64,000 nt of DNA from Alloalcanivorax marinus (GTDB lineage: Bacteria; Pseudomonadota; Gammaproteobacteria; Pseudomonadales; Alcanivoracaceae): contig NZ_JAEKJB010000001.1 of NCBI RefSeq assembly GCF_016785095.1, positions 124,001-188,000 on the forward strand, read 5' to 3'. The notes under the pieces were generated by a model, which saw only the letters and a program-made list of their open reading frames with translations, had not been told where the DNA came from and did no database searches. This document shows positions 55,104 through 64,000 of this stretch, piece after piece; position 1 is the first letter of the stretch; each line of letters begins with the position of its first letter. The position numbers and the translations under genes are program-made.

Positions 55104-56323
55104 TCCGGTGCCTCGCCGGCGGGCTGTTCCAGGCGCAGGGGCGCGCCGTCCACCACCGTGGCCAGATCGGTGCGCACCACCTGATCACCGTGGGCCAGCC
55201 CGTCGGCGATGTAGGCGTATTCACCGTCGCGCAACAGTACCGTCACCGAGCGGATATCCAGGGCGCCGTCGGCCATCACCCAGACGGTGTCGCCGCGACG
55301 CACCAGGCCCCGCTCCAGACGTACCACGTGTTCCAACTCACGGCCCTGGATCAGCGCGCTGACGAAGCCGCCCAGCATCAGCGGCGGCGTACCCGCCGGC
55401 GCCGCCAGGGCAAGCGGGTCGTCCACGGTGATCAGCACCCGCGCCAGGCGGGCGGCCTCGTCCAGCTCGCCCACCAGCCGCCGCAACCGGCCTTGGCGGT
55501 ACCGATCCTCGCCCCACACCGCATCCTGGCGCAGGGTTACCGGCGCGCCCTCCGTGTCGCCCTCGGCGAACCGCAGCCAGCGCAGCCGCGACAGTGGCAC
55601 GCTGGCTTCCACCCAATAACGATCCGTGGCCACCAGCCGGGCAAGACCGTCGCCGGCGTTGATCTGACTGCCCAGGGTGACCTCGCGGCTCAGAATCTGG
55701 GCGTCGAACGGCGCCGTCAGCCGGGTGCGTTCAAGGTCCAGCCGTGCCCGCCGCAACGCCGCTTCGGCGGCCTCTACCCGGGCCCGGGCCTGCTTGAGCT
55801 GCGGCTGGCGCAGCACCAGGGCGCGGTTGCCCTGGTCCAGGTCCTCGCCGAGCAGTTCGAAATCCTGCCGCGCCACGGCCTGGCGACCCTGCTCCAGTTC
55901 CAGGTCGGCGCGGGCCTGGTCCAGTTCGCTGCGGCGCTGGCGTAACACGGCGTCGTAATCGGCCGGGTCCAGGCGCAGCAATACATCGCCCTCGCCCACC
56001 CGGCCACCGGGCTCGAACGCCTCGCGGGTCTCGATGACCCGACCGCCCACCCGCGGGCGCAGGGTCACTTCGCGGGCCGGCACCACCCGGCCCATCACCT
56101 CGATGCTCGGGTGGAAGCTGCCCCCTTGCGCCGGCGTCACCTCCACCAACATGGCGGTTTCCCTGGCCACGTCGCGGCGGGTGGCGGTGGGCTCGGTCTT
56201 GAAGATCAGTACCATCAGGGCAACCCCGACCAGCAGGATCGCCACCGAGATCAGCGCCGTCTTCAGGCGACCGGCGCGACCGCTTTCCGGGCGGGCGGCC
56301 CGATCATCCACCGGCTTGCTCAT
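55100..56323 (-). CDS. RND efflux periplasmic adaptor (membrane fusion protein)
   Basis: 407 residues. One N-terminal membrane helix (about 23-43) is followed by a split lipoyl domain ([24 protein letters not shown] and [29 protein letters not shown]) around an alpha-helical hairpin rich in Gln/Ala/Arg/Leu (about 115-190). Beta-barrel and membrane-proximal domains come after. It links the permease to the outer-membrane channel. It overlaps both neighbours by 4 bp (ATGA). Confidence 0.93.
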   Translation of the reverse strand: MSKPVDDRAARPESGRAGRLKTALISVAILLVGVALMVLIFKTEPTATRRDVARETAMLVEVTPAQGGSFHPSIEVMGRVVPAREVTLRPRVGGRVIETREAFEPGGRVGEGDVLLRLDPADYDAVLRQRRSELDQARADLELEQGRQAVARQDFELLGEDLDQGNRALVLRQPQLKQARARVEAAEAALRRARLDLERTRLTAPFDAQILSREVTLGSQINAGDGLARLVATDRYWVEASVPLSRLRWLRFAEGDTEGAPVTLRQDAVWGEDRYRQGRLRRLVGELDEAARLARVLITVDDPLALAAPAGTPPLMLGGFVSALIQGRELEHVVRLERGLVRRGDTVWVMADGALDIRSVTVLLRDGEYAYIADGLAHGDQVVRTDLATVVDGAPLRLEQPAGEAPE

Positions 56324-57708
56324 GCGTTCTCATCCTCCTCGTCAACCGGGAGCCCCCCGGCCAGGGCGCGGTACAGGGCGACCCGAAAGGTCAGCAGTTC
56401 CTGGCGGGCGGTGATCAGCGTGCGGCGCAGCGCCTGACGATCCTGCAGCGCGCTGAGCACTTCCAGATAGCCGACCGCGCCGTTGACGTACTGAATGCCC
56501 AACTGGCGATAGGCGGTGTCCGCCAGTTCCACCTGCTCGCGCAGGCTCTCCATGCGGCGCTGCTGCTGGCGCTCCTGGACCAGGGCGTCCTCCACTTCCT
56601 GGAACGCCACCAACGCCGCCTGGCCGTATTCATGGACACGCTGCTCGCGCAGGGAGCGGAACCGGCGTGCCTCGGCGCGGCGCTGACCGCCGTCCACCAG
56701 CGGCAGCACCAGGTTGCCGGCCAGGGTGGAGAGCCAGTCATCGAACAGATCGGCGCTGTCGTCGGCCTCGCTGGTCACCGAGGCGGACAGGGTCAAACGG
56801 GGAAAGCGCTCGGCGACGGCCGAGGCCAGGTCGGCGTCGGCGGCGCGCAGCCGGTACCAGGCGCCGAGCAGGTCCGGGCGCCGTTGCACCAGATCCGCCG
56901 GCAGCCCGGTGGCGGGCAGCGGCGGCAACGCCGGCAGGGTGCCATCGCCGGGCAGCGTCACGGCGCCCGGCGGCACGCCCAGCAGCACCGCCAACTGGTG
57001 TTCCAGCACTTGGATGCGCGCCTCCACATTGAGCAGTTGTTCCCGGGAGGCGGCCACCAACTGGCGCTGGCGCAGCACATCGGCGCTGGCGCTCTCGCCG
57101 ATGGCGAAGCGGGCACGGATCAGCGACAGCACGTCCTGGTTGGTCTCCAACTGAGCGCGGGCCAGTTGCCGCTGGGTACGCTGGGTGAGCAATTGGAACC
57201 AGGTGTTGGCGACCTCCGCCGCCAGGGACAGGGACGCCGCCTGATAGTCCGCCAGGCCGGCGCGGGCGCGCAGGGCCTCGGCATCCGCCTGGGCGCCCAC
57301 CCGCCCCCACAGATCAAGCTCATAGTCGGCGGCCAGGCCGGCGCTGAACAGATCGCTTTCGGTATCGCCGTCATCGCGACGCTGGGCACCGGCACGGGCT
57401 TCCAGGCTGGGGAACAGCCCGGCCCGCTGACGATCACGTAGCGCCCGGGCCTGGCGCAGCCGCTCATGGGCGGCGCGCAGATCCAGGTTGGCGCCCAGGG
57501 CCTGCTCCACCAGGGTGTTCAGGGAGGCATCATCGAAATCGGTCCACCAGCGCTGGGGGGCGGGCCGCTCGCCGTCGCGGGAAAAAGCGTCCGGCGGCGA
57601 CACCGGTGGCGGTGGGGTATCCGGCTTGATCGCGCAGCCGGCCAGCGCCAGCAGCACGGACAGCAAGGCGGCGCGAGCCGCGAACCGGAGGTCGGCGGAG
57701 GAGGACAT
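56320..57708 (-). CDS. Efflux outer-membrane factor lipoprotein (NodT family)
   Basis: 462 residues from ATG 57706-57708. A lipoprotein signal ends in LLALAGC, followed by a TolC-like fold. Family blocks include WWTDFDDASLNTLVEQALGANLDLRAAHERLRQARA, LAADYELDLWGRVGAQADAEALRA, and RRPDLLGAWYRLRAADADLASAVAERFPRLTLSAS. It is the first gene of the outer channel-adaptor-permease operon. Ribosome site is weak. No adjacent regulator is present. Confidence 0.92.
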   Translation of the reverse strand: MSSSADLRFAARAALLSVLLALAGCAIKPDTPPPPVSPPDAFSRDGERPAPQRWWTDFDDASLNTLVEQALGANLDLRAAHERLRQARALRDRQRAGLFPSLEARAGAQRRDDGDTESDLFSAGLAADYELDLWGRVGAQADAEALRARAGLADYQAASLSLAAEVANTWFQLLTQRTQRQLARAQLETNQDVLSLIRARFAIGESASADVLRQRQLVAASREQLLNVEARIQVLEHQLAVLLGVPPGAVTLPGDGTLPALPPLPATGLPADLVQRRPDLLGAWYRLRAADADLASAVAERFPRLTLSASVTSEADDSADLFDDWLSTLAGNLVLPLVDGGQRRAEARRFRSLREQRVHEYGQAALVAFQEVEDALVQERQQQRRMESLREQVELADTAYRQLGIQYVNGAVGYLEVLSALQDRQALRRTLITARQELLTFRVALYRALAGGLPVDEEDENA

Positions 57709-57847
57709 CAACGTCAAGGAATCCTGATTTCTTATTGGCGGCGTGCCAGCGAGGCGAAGCGCTATTAGGCTAACAGGGGCAGCCCGGCATAACCACCGAC
57801 GAACGGTGGGGCCATTCGGATTCATCGCGCTCGCCGGAACGCCCGCT

Positions 57848-57910
57848 CTCCATTGGGGCCGCGTCTCCGCAGGTTGGATATTGCTGTAGGAGCGACCGGG
57901 CGGCGTACCG
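57848..57910. repeat. Repeat modules between efflux operon and murB
   Basis: 57848-57867 (CTCCATTGGGGCCGCGTCTC) is a copy of the palindrome flank seen at 51769, two mismatches apart. 57886-57910 (GTAGGAGCGACCGGGCGGCG...) is a truncated inverse copy of the long REP variant and ends exactly at the murB stop codon. Confidence 0.7.
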
Positions 57911-58924
57911 CTAACGACCTGGCAGCAGCACCGGTTCCTGCTCCAGATCCACATCGAAGCGCTGGCGCACGTCGGCGCGCACCGCCGCCGCCAGGGCGCG
58001 CACGTCGGCGGCGCGGGCGCCGCCGTGGTTGACCAGCACCAGGGCCTGGTCGCGGTGCATGCCCACCGGCCCCAGGCTGCGGCCCTTCCAGCCGGCCCGT
58101 TCGATCAGCCAGCCGGCAGCCAGCTTCATGCCGTCGCGGTGCGGGAAGGCCACCAGTTCCGGCCAGACGGCCTTGAGGCGATCGTGATGGGCGGTGGACA
58201 CCACCGGGTTCTTGAAGAAACTGCCGGCGTTGGGCAGTTCCCGAGGATCGGGTAGCTTGCTTCGCCGCTGCTCGATCACCGCCTGGCGCACCGTGGCCGG
58301 GTCCAGACTGGCCGGGTCGGTCCCGGCGAAGCGTGCCGCCAGGGCGCCGTAATCCACCCGGCAGGGGCCGTGGCGGCGCAGGGTCAGGGTAATGCCGGTA
58401 ATGATGAATTCGCCGCGTCGGCGGCTCTTGAACAGGCTGTCGCGGTAATCGAATTCGCAGTCGGCGGCTTCGAAGCGCACTGGACGGCCATCCGCCACCG
58501 CCAGGGTGTCCACGCTGTCCAGCACGTCGGCCAGTTCCACGCCGTAGGCGCCGATGTTCTGAAACGGCGCGGCGCCGGCGGTGCCGGGGATCAACGACAG
58601 GTTTTCCAGACCCCGCCAGCCGCGCGTCACGGTGTCCGCCACCAGGGTATCCCAGACCACGCCAGCCCCCACGGTGACGCGCGCGGTATCGCCCTGCTCC
58701 CGGTACTCGATGCCGGAGAGCGCCGGGATCAGGGTCAGCCCGGGCAGATCACCGTCGAGCACGATGTTGCTGCCCTGCCCCAGCACGAACAGGGGTTCGC
58801 CTGCGGCCCGCGCCGCCAGGGCCTCGGCCAGGGCCTCCTCGCTGGCGGGCCGGGCCAGCCGTTCGGCCCGGGCCGGCAGCGCCAGGGTGTTGGCGCCGGA
58901 CAGGTCCGCGTTCCGTTCGATCAC
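57911..58924 (-). CDS. murB: UDP-N-acetylenolpyruvoylglucosamine reductase
   Basis: 337 residues from the GTG at 58922-58924, with GGAG five bases upstream; a GTG nine codons earlier is also in frame. It reduces UDP-GlcNAc-enolpyruvate to UDP-MurNAc with NADPH and FAD. Blocks: LGQGSNIVLDGDLPGLTLIPAL (FAD), SLIPGTAGAAPFQNIGAYGVELAD, CEFDYRDSLFK, NAGSFFKNPVV (catalytic Ser) and LEQEPVLL (catalytic Glu). It is the type I MurB. It overlaps the phosphatase gene as GTGA. Confidence 0.96.
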   Translation of the reverse strand: MIERNADLSGANTLALPARAERLARPASEEALAEALAARAAGEPLFVLGQGSNIVLDGDLPGLTLIPALSGIEYREQGDTARVTVGAGVVWDTLVADTVTRGWRGLENLSLIPGTAGAAPFQNIGAYGVELADVLDSVDTLAVADGRPVRFEAADCEFDYRDSLFKSRRRGEFIITGITLTLRRHGPCRVDYGALAARFAGTDPASLDPATVRQAVIEQRRSKLPDPRELPNAGSFFKNPVVSTAHHDRLKAVWPELVAFPHRDGMKLAAGWLIERAGWKGRSLGPVGMHRDQALVLVNHGGARAADVRALAAAVRADVRQRFDVDLEQEPVLLPGR

Positions 58925-59403
58925 AGCCGCTCCCGCAGCCGGTCCAGCCACAGATCGCTGGCCTGCTCCACCAGGTCGAGCACGTGGTCGAAGCCATCGT
59001 CGCCGCCGTAGTAAGGGTCCGGCACTTCCCGGGGGCCGGCGCCGCCGAGCACGTCCAGGAAGCGGGCCAGCACCACGCCGTCATCGCCCCCCGCCCCGGC
59101 ACGCAGCGCTTCCAGATCCGCCAGATTGTTATCGTCCATGGCCAGCACATAGTCGAAACGGTGGAAATCGTCGCCGCTGACCTGGCGGGCGCGCAGGTCG
59201 TCCATGGCGTAGCCCCGTTGCGCGGCGGCGGCGCTGGCGCGGCGATCCGGCGCCTTGCCGATGTGCCAGTCACCGGTGCCGGCGCTGTCGATGCGAATGC
59301 GTTGTTCCAGGCCGGCGTCGATCACCCGCTGCCGGAACACCGCCTCGGCGGTGGGCGAGCGGCAGATGTTGCCCAGGCATACGAACAAAACGGATACCGA
59401 CAT
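58921..59403 (-). CDS. Low-molecular-weight protein tyrosine phosphatase
   Basis: 160 residues. Active-site loop VCLGNICRSP (8-17; nucleophile Cys9, Arg15), followed by the usual IDSAGTGDWHIGKAPDRRA and the general-acid Asp in EVPDPYYGGDDGF. Cytoplasmic. Its target is unknown here; its place between kdsB and murB is conserved in Pseudomonas-type genomes. It overlaps kdsB by one base and murB by four. Confidence 0.94.
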   Translation of the reverse strand: MSVSVLFVCLGNICRSPTAEAVFRQRVIDAGLEQRIRIDSAGTGDWHIGKAPDRRASAAAAQRGYAMDDLRARQVSGDDFHRFDYVLAMDDNNLADLEALRAGAGGDDGVVLARFLDVLGGAGPREVPDPYYGGDDGFDHVLDLVEQASDLWLDRLRERL

Positions 59404-60161
59404 CAGGCTTCTCCCGCCAGGTGGCGACGCATGCGCGCCAGGTCATCCTCGGTGTCGACGCCGCCGGGCACCGGCTCCCGGGCCGGCGCCACATGGATGG
59501 CGGCGCCGTTGGCCAGGGCGCGCAATTGCTCCAGGGATTCCAGTTGCTCCAGGGGCGCCGGCGGCCACTGCACGAACTGGTGCAGGAAGCCCACCCGGTA
59601 GGCATAGATGCCGATGTGCCGCCACCAGCGGCCACCGCTCAGGTCTTCCCGGTCGCGAGCGAAGCCGTCCCGGTGCCAGGGAATCGGCGCCCGGGAGAAA
59701 TACAGCGCGCGGCCATTGACGTCGAACACCACCTTGCAGACGTTGCTGTTGAACAGGTCCGCGGCGTCCTCGATGGGTTCACACAGGGTGGCCATGCGGC
59801 AATCGTCGTGGCGGCGCAGATTGTCCGCCACCTGATCGATTACCGTCGGCGGAATCAGCGGCTCGTCGCCCTGCACGTTGACCACGATGTCGTCGTCGTC
59901 CAGGCCCAGTTGCGCCGCCACTTCCTGCAGCCGGTCGGTGCCGGAGGGATGGTCGTCCCGGGTCATCACCACCCGGGCGGTATCGCCCACCGCGTCACGT
60001 ACCCGGGGATCATCGGTGGCCACCAGCACCTGGCCGGCGCCGCTGCGCGCGCAGCGTTCCGCCACGCGCACGATCATCGGCTTGCCGGCCAGATCCGCCA
60101 GCGGCTTGCCCGGCAGCCGCGACGAGGCGTAACGGGCCGGCACTACCACATAAAAACTCAT
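59403..60161 (-). CDS. kdsB: 3-deoxy-manno-octulosonate cytidylyltransferase
   Basis: 252 residues from ATG 60159-60161 (AGGAG upstream). It activates KDO as CMP-KDO for lipopolysaccharide. Typical blocks: [29 protein letters not shown] (8-36), [37 protein letters not shown] and [15 protein letters not shown]. The start overlaps the lpxK stop as ATGA, so no Trm112-type small gene lies between lpxK and kdsB. Confidence 0.97.
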   Translation of the reverse strand: MSFYVVVPARYASSRLPGKPLADLAGKPMIVRVAERCARSGAGQVLVATDDPRVRDAVGDTARVVMTRDDHPSGTDRLQEVAAQLGLDDDDIVVNVQGDEPLIPPTVIDQVADNLRRHDDCRMATLCEPIEDAADLFNSNVCKVVFDVNGRALYFSRAPIPWHRDGFARDREDLSGGRWWRHIGIYAYRVGFLHQFVQWPPAPLEQLESLEQLRALANGAAIHVAPAREPVPGGVDTEDDLARMRRHLAGEA

Positions 60162-61159
60162 TGTCTCTCCTCGCGGGGACCCTGCCCCAGGGTCCGGTCG
60201 AGCATGGCGTCCAGGATCGCCGGCGGCAGGTCGGCGCGCACCGGCAGCGTCCACAGACGGGGATCATCGAAACCCTGGCATTTTACCGCGTCCTTCTCGG
60301 TCATGATCACCGGGCGGTCGTCACCGAAGGTCAGGTCCGAGGGCCGGAAGGCGTGGTGATCGGGGAACGCGTGGGGAGTCACCGCCAGGCCGAGCAGGTC
60401 CAGGGTGCGGAAGAACCGCTCCGGGTGGCCAATGCCGGCCACCGCGTGCACCGCCGGGTAGCGGTCCCGGAACGTGGCCGCGTCCAGGGCAGCGCCGTCA
60501 CTCAGCCGCGACGGATCGCCGGGCACCAGGTGCATGACCACGGCGCCGGGCCAGGGCCCGCCGTTGGCGACCACGAAGTCCACCCGGTCAAGGCGGTCGG
60601 CGGGCTCGCGCAGGGGACCGGCCGGCAGGCAGCGACCGTTGCCCAGGCCCCGCCGGGCGTCGATCACCGCCACCTCGGCGGAACGCGGCAAGGCGTAATG
60701 CTGCAGCCCGTCATCACTGATCACCAGATCGGCGCCGTGGCGGCGCGCCGCTTCGTCCAGGGCCCGGTCGCGGCGCGGATCAAGCACCACCGGCACGTCC
60801 GCGCGGCGGGCGATCAGCAGAGGTTCGTCGCCAACCCGGGCCGGGTCATCATCGGCGCGCACGGTGAGCGGATAGTCACCGCCCTCGCCGCCATAGCCCC
60901 GGGAAATCACCACTACCGTGAGCCCCCGCTCCCGGGCCCGGCGCGCCAGGGCGATCACCAGCGGCGTCTTGCCGGTACCACCCACGGTGACATTGCCCAC
61001 CACCAGCACCGGCACCGGCGGTGCCTCGGCGGCGGCCAGGAAGCGGCGCAGCCGGCGCCGCGCCACCCGGCCCACCAACCAGCCCAGCGGACGCAATGGC
61101 GCCAGCCAGGGGCTGCCGGCGTACCAGCCCTGTTCAACGCGGCGGGCCCAGTCAGCCAT
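60158..61159 (-). CDS. lpxK: Tetraacyldisaccharide 4'-kinase
   Basis: 333 residues from ATG 61157-61159. It phosphorylates the lipid A precursor at the 4' position. An N-terminal membrane-associated region carries the P-loop [19 protein letters not shown] (54-72; Lys64), then [43 protein letters not shown] and MTEKDAVKC. It overlaps msbA by 8 bp. Confidence 0.97.
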   Translation of the reverse strand: MADWARRVEQGWYAGSPWLAPLRPLGWLVGRVARRRLRRFLAAAEAPPVPVLVVGNVTVGGTGKTPLVIALARRARERGLTVVVISRGYGGEGGDYPLTVRADDDPARVGDEPLLIARRADVPVVLDPRRDRALDEAARRHGADLVISDDGLQHYALPRSAEVAVIDARRGLGNGRCLPAGPLREPADRLDRVDFVVANGGPWPGAVVMHLVPGDPSRLSDGAALDAATFRDRYPAVHAVAGIGHPERFFRTLDLLGLAVTPHAFPDHHAFRPSDLTFGDDRPVIMTEKDAVKCQGFDDPRLWTLPVRADLPPAILDAMLDRTLGQGPREERQ

Positions 61160-62900
61160 TGCCGCTGTCGGCGAAATCCATCTTGTAGAGCTGGGTATAA
61201 AGGCCGTTGCGGGCGAGCAGTTCCTCATGGCTGCCCTGCTCGATCAACTGGCCCTGGTCCAGCACCAGGATGCGATCCGCCTTCTCGATGGTGGACAGGC
61301 GATGGGCGATCACCAGGGTGGTGCGACCGGCCATCAAGCGCTCCAGCGCCTGCTGAATGTGGTGTTCGGATTCCGTGTCCAGGGCACTGGTGGCCTCGTC
61401 CAGAATCAGGATCGGGGCATCCTTGAGCAGCGCCCGGGCGATCGCCAGACGCTGGCGCTGGCCGCCGGAAAGCTGGGCGCCGTCCTGGCCTACCTCGGTG
61501 TCCAGGCCATGTTCCAGGCGCTGGATGAAGTCCCAGGCATAGGCGTTGCGCGCCGCCTCCTCGATGGCGGCGTCGTCGGCGCCGCGCATTTCCCCGTAGG
61601 CGATGTTGTTGCGCACGGTGTCGTTGAACAGCACCACCTTCTGGCTGACCATGGCGATCTGCGCACGCAGATCCGCCAGTTTATAGTCCGTCAGCGGCAC
61701 GCCATCGAGGCGCACCTCGCCGGAATCCGGGTCGAAGAAGCGCGGCAGCATCGCCGAGATGGTGCTTTTGCCAGCACCGGAGCGGCCCACCAGGGCGATG
61801 GTCTCGCCGCTGGTCACCGAAAAACTCAGGTTGCGCAGCACCGGCTGGGCCGGATCATAACCGAACGTGACATTGCGAAATTCGATCTCGCCGCTGGTGC
61901 GGCTCAGGGTCTGCGTACCCAGGTCCGGTTCCGTGGGCCGGTCCATCAGCTCGAACAGGGACGAAGCGCCGGTGACGCCACGCTGGATTTTCACGTTCAC
62001 GTCGGTGAGTTGCTTAAGCGGCTTTTGCACCATGCCGGCGGCGGCGATGTAGGACAGGAAGCCACCCACGGTGAGCGCCTCGCCCATCAGGGTGATGTAC
62101 AGATAGGTGACCGCGCCGATCGCCGCCGCCACGAACAGCTGCACGATCACCGTGGAGGCGATCTTGCTGGCGTTGAGCTTGGTGTTCTGCCGCGAAAAAC
62201 GGCGGCTCACGGAATGGAAGCGGTCGGCCTCCAGCTTCTGGCCACCGAAAATCTTCACCGCCTGGTTGCCCTCGATGGCCTCGCCCAGGAACTGGGTGAT
62301 GTTGCCCATGGACGACTGGATGCGCCGGCTGATGCGTCGGAAACGCTTGCTGGTCAGATTGACCACGGTGGCCACCAGGGGCGCCATCACCAGCAGGATC
62401 AAGGTCAGCTTCCAGTTCTGGTAGAGCAAAAAGGTGATCAGCCCGATCACCGTCAGTCCCTCGCGCAGCATCACGATGATGGCGTCGGTGCCGGCGCTGG
62501 TGACCTGCTGGGCATCGAAGATGATCTTCGACATGATCCGCCCGGAAGCGTTGTTGTTGTATTCCGCCTGGGGCAGACGCAGCACCTGGCCGAACACTTC
62601 GTTGCGCAACCGGTAAACAATCTCCTGGGCCACCCAGGTCATCGAGTAACTGCCCATGAACTGGCCGATGCCCTGGGCCAGGGCGATAAAGAACGGCGCG
62701 ATGGACACGATCACCACCCGGTGCGGTTCCGGGTTGACCACGGTCTCGCCCAGGTAACCGGCGAGCTGGGCGGCGCCGGCCTGGGTGGCGGCGTAGATGG
62801 CGTAGCCGAAAAAACTGGCGAGCAGAATCGCCCAGTGGGGTTTTACGTAGGAAAGCAGCCGTTTGTAGGTCTGCCAGGCATCATCGGGTAGTTGGCTCAT
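61152..62900 (-). CDS. msbA: Lipid A export ABC transporter MsbA
   Basis: 582 residues. A six-helix transmembrane domain (about 20-310) is fused to an ATP-binding domain (about 340-575) with VGRSGAGKSTISAML (Walker A), AQLSGGQRQRLAIARALL (signature) and ILILDEATSALD (Walker B). It flips core-lipid A across the inner membrane. It sits between exbD and lpxK and overlaps both, as expected for msbA-lpxK pairs. Confidence 0.96.
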   Translation of the reverse strand: MSQLPDDAWQTYKRLLSYVKPHWAILLASFFGYAIYAATQAGAAQLAGYLGETVVNPEPHRVVIVSIAPFFIALAQGIGQFMGSYSMTWVAQEIVYRLRNEVFGQVLRLPQAEYNNNASGRIMSKIIFDAQQVTSAGTDAIIVMLREGLTVIGLITFLLYQNWKLTLILLVMAPLVATVVNLTSKRFRRISRRIQSSMGNITQFLGEAIEGNQAVKIFGGQKLEADRFHSVSRRFSRQNTKLNASKIASTVIVQLFVAAAIGAVTYLYITLMGEALTVGGFLSYIAAAGMVQKPLKQLTDVNVKIQRGVTGASSLFELMDRPTEPDLGTQTLSRTSGEIEFRNVTFGYDPAQPVLRNLSFSVTSGETIALVGRSGAGKSTISAMLPRFFDPDSGEVRLDGVPLTDYKLADLRAQIAMVSQKVVLFNDTVRNNIAYGEMRGADDAAIEEAARNAYAWDFIQRLEHGLDTEVGQDGAQLSGGQRQRLAIARALLKDAPILILDEATSALDTESEHHIQQALERLMAGRTTLVIAHRLSTIEKADRILVLDQGQLIEQGSHEELLARNGLYTQLYKMDFADSGNG

Positions 62901-63322
62901 TGCCCCTCGTCATCGGCTTCGCGCGTGGTGAGCGACAGCTTATCAAAGCCGAGCTGTCCGGCCACGTCCATCACGCGCACCACCGCCTGGTAACTGGCGT
63001 TGGCGTCGGCGGTAATGATCATCGGCCGGGTGGTCTTGTCCTGACCCAGACGCAACAGCGCCGAGCGCAGACCCCGCTCGCTGTTGTCGGCGAGCTTCTC
63101 GCCATTGATCACATACTCGCCCAGCGGCGACACCAGAATCTCCACCGCCTCGGGCACCGCTTGCGGCGGCGTGCCCTTGGCCTCGGGCAAGGTCAGCGCC
63201 AGCTGGGTCTCGCGGGTGAAGGTGGTGGACACCATGAAGAAAATCAACAGCAGGAACACCACGTCGATCAGCGGCGTCAGGTTGACGCTGATTTCCTCCT
63301 GACGCGGGCGCGGGAATTTCAC
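62897..63322 (-). CDS. exbD: ExbD/TolR-type biopolymer transport protein
   Basis: 141 residues. A single N-terminal membrane helix (about 17-37, VNLTPLIDVVFLLLIFFMV) carries the functional Asp in LIDVVF. The periplasmic part follows (LPEAKGTPPQAVPEAVEILVSPLGEYVING). With ExbB it uses the proton gradient to energise TonB- or Tol-type partners. The GTG start overlaps the ExbB stop as GTGA. Confidence 0.93.
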   Translation of the reverse strand: MKFPRPRQEEISVNLTPLIDVVFLLLIFFMVSTTFTRETQLALTLPEAKGTPPQAVPEAVEILVSPLGEYVINGEKLADNSERGLRSALLRLGQDKTTRPMIITADANASYQAVVRVMDVAGQLGFDKLSLTTREADDEGQ

Positions 63323-63960
63323 GGCTTGCCTCCGGCACCGTCCGCCGGGCCGGCTTCCCGGTCACCGTGCACCAGATCCACCAGGTGCACCGCGTTCTGT
63401 TCCATGCCCACGGTAATCTCCTCCACCCGGCGCACGAAGAAGCGGTGGAAGAAAATCGCCGGGATCGCCACCACCAGACCGGCGGCGGTGGTAAGCAGCG
63501 CCTGGGAAATGCCGCCGGCCAGTTGGGCGGCGTCACCGGTACCGTGGATCATGATCGCGGCGAACACGTCGATCATGCCGATCACCGTGCCCAGCAGGCC
63601 CAGCAGCGGGGCGATGGCGGCGATGGAACCCAGGGTGGCCAGGTATTTTTCCAGATCGTGGACCACGCCGGTGGCTTCCTCCTGGATGCTCTCCTTCATG
63701 ATCTCGCGGCCATGGCGGGCATTGGCCAGGCCGGCGGCGAGGATGCGCCCCAACGGCGACTGCTCACGCAAGGCATTGAGGCGCTGGGCGTTGAGTTGCC
63801 CTTTGCGCAGCCAGCCGCGCACCTGGTTGAGCGTATCCGGCGGCGACAGTTTACTCGGACGCAGGGTCCAGAAGCGTTCCACCACGATGGCCAGGGCCAC
63901 CACCGAACTGATCAGGATCGGGAGCATCATCCAGCCCCCGGACCGCACTAGATCCTGCAC
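63319..63960 (-). CDS. exbB: MotA/TolQ/ExbB proton channel family protein
   Basis: 213 residues if translated from the GTG at 63958-63960, which has AGGGGA six bases upstream; the GTG at 63978 lacks a ribosome site. Three membrane helices (about 7-25, 105-130, 150-170) are visible; the family blocks LGLLGTVIGMIDVFAAIM and GGISQALLTTAAGLVVAIPAIFFHRFF are intact. It forms the proton channel with ExbD. It is the first gene of the operon running to murB. Confidence 0.92.
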   Translation of the reverse strand: MQDLVRSGGWMMLPILISSVVALAIVVERFWTLRPSKLSPPDTLNQVRGWLRKGQLNAQRLNALREQSPLGRILAAGLANARHGREIMKESIQEEATGVVHDLEKYLATLGSIAAIAPLLGLLGTVIGMIDVFAAIMIHGTGDAAQLAGGISQALLTTAAGLVVAIPAIFFHRFFVRRVEEITVGMEQNAVHLVDLVHGDREAGPADGAGGKP

Positions 63961-64000
63961 GTAAGATCCCCTTTCCACGATTCACCAATAGCGCCCGCTG

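Noticed and set aside
51933..55184. 1083-residue plus-strand frame opposite the RND permease
   Set aside because: His/Gln/Arg-rich shadow of the minus-strand permease, which shows all RND motifs.

Overview
The window is a 64 kb piece of a GC-rich gammaproteobacterial chromosome. Gene content and order look like Alcanivorax/Alloalcanivorax or a nearby Pseudomonas-like lineage: rpmF-plsX-fabD-fabG-acpP-fabF-pabC-mltG-tmk-holB-pilZ-tatD without fabH, exbB-exbD-msbA-lpxK-kdsB-ptp-murB, divergent etfBA/etfD, and rluC divergent from rne. This placement is inferred from gene order and protein sequence by eye; no database search was run. I saw no rRNA, tRNA, prophage or transposase gene.

Layout. 1-956: 3' part of an LhgO-like FAD oxidoreductase. 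1054-1204: a three-repeat type I-E-like CRISPR array with no cas genes nearby. 1361-5256 (minus): a four-gene operon of permuted ATP-grasp, alpha-E, transglutaminase and Anbu proteasome-like peptidase. 5579-9473: electron-transfer flavoprotein genes etfBA diverging from etfD (ETF-ubiquinone oxidoreductase), with a PsrA-like operator between them. 9688-16363: a small orphan gene, a LysR regulator, a GNAT/carbon-nitrogen hydrolase fusion, a CobB sirtuin, a Cache chemoreceptor and DAHP synthase. 16438-27772: mixed accessory genes, including a cysteine-pair repeat lipoprotein, a voltage-gated K+ channel, a probable catalytically dead YiiX-like protein, a GlyGly-CTERM trypsin-like protease, Cu/Zn SOD, a subunit-III-like oxidase protein and an FMN glutamate-synthase-like protein. 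27954-32232: a ModE-type HTH regulator followed by a TonB-dependent receptor, a periplasmic protein and a di-heme oxidoreductase, with a ModE-like operator before the receptor. 32455-44139 (minus): rmuC, tatD, pilZ, holB, tmk, mltG, pabC, fabF, acpP, fabG, fabD, plsX, rpmF, yceD. 44300-51686: maf, sppA, a HAD phosphatase, rluC and rne. 51984-57708 (minus): a tripartite RND efflux operon. 57911-63960 (minus): a tightly overlapping lipid A/KDO/peptidoglycan operon preceded by an ExbB/ExbD pair.

How the parts work together. Much of the window builds the envelope: fatty acid synthesis and phospholipid entry (fab/acpP/plsX), KDO and lipid A (kdsB, lpxK, msbA), peptidoglycan (murB, mltG), outer-membrane transport (TonB receptor, ExbB/D) and efflux. 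ETF plus ETF-QO feed electrons from acyl-CoA dehydrogenases to ubiquinone, which fits a lipid- or alkane-degrading lifestyle.

Two repeat classes are scattered between genes: REP-like 23-nt palindromic halves (GTAGGAGCG...), and a second set of modules that forms a large palindrome after rne. The items most worth following up are the ModE-box/TonB/di-heme operon, the cysteine-pair repeat lipoprotein, the YiiX-like pseudoenzyme, the cas-less I-E array and the nearly leaderless yceD-rpmF promoter.
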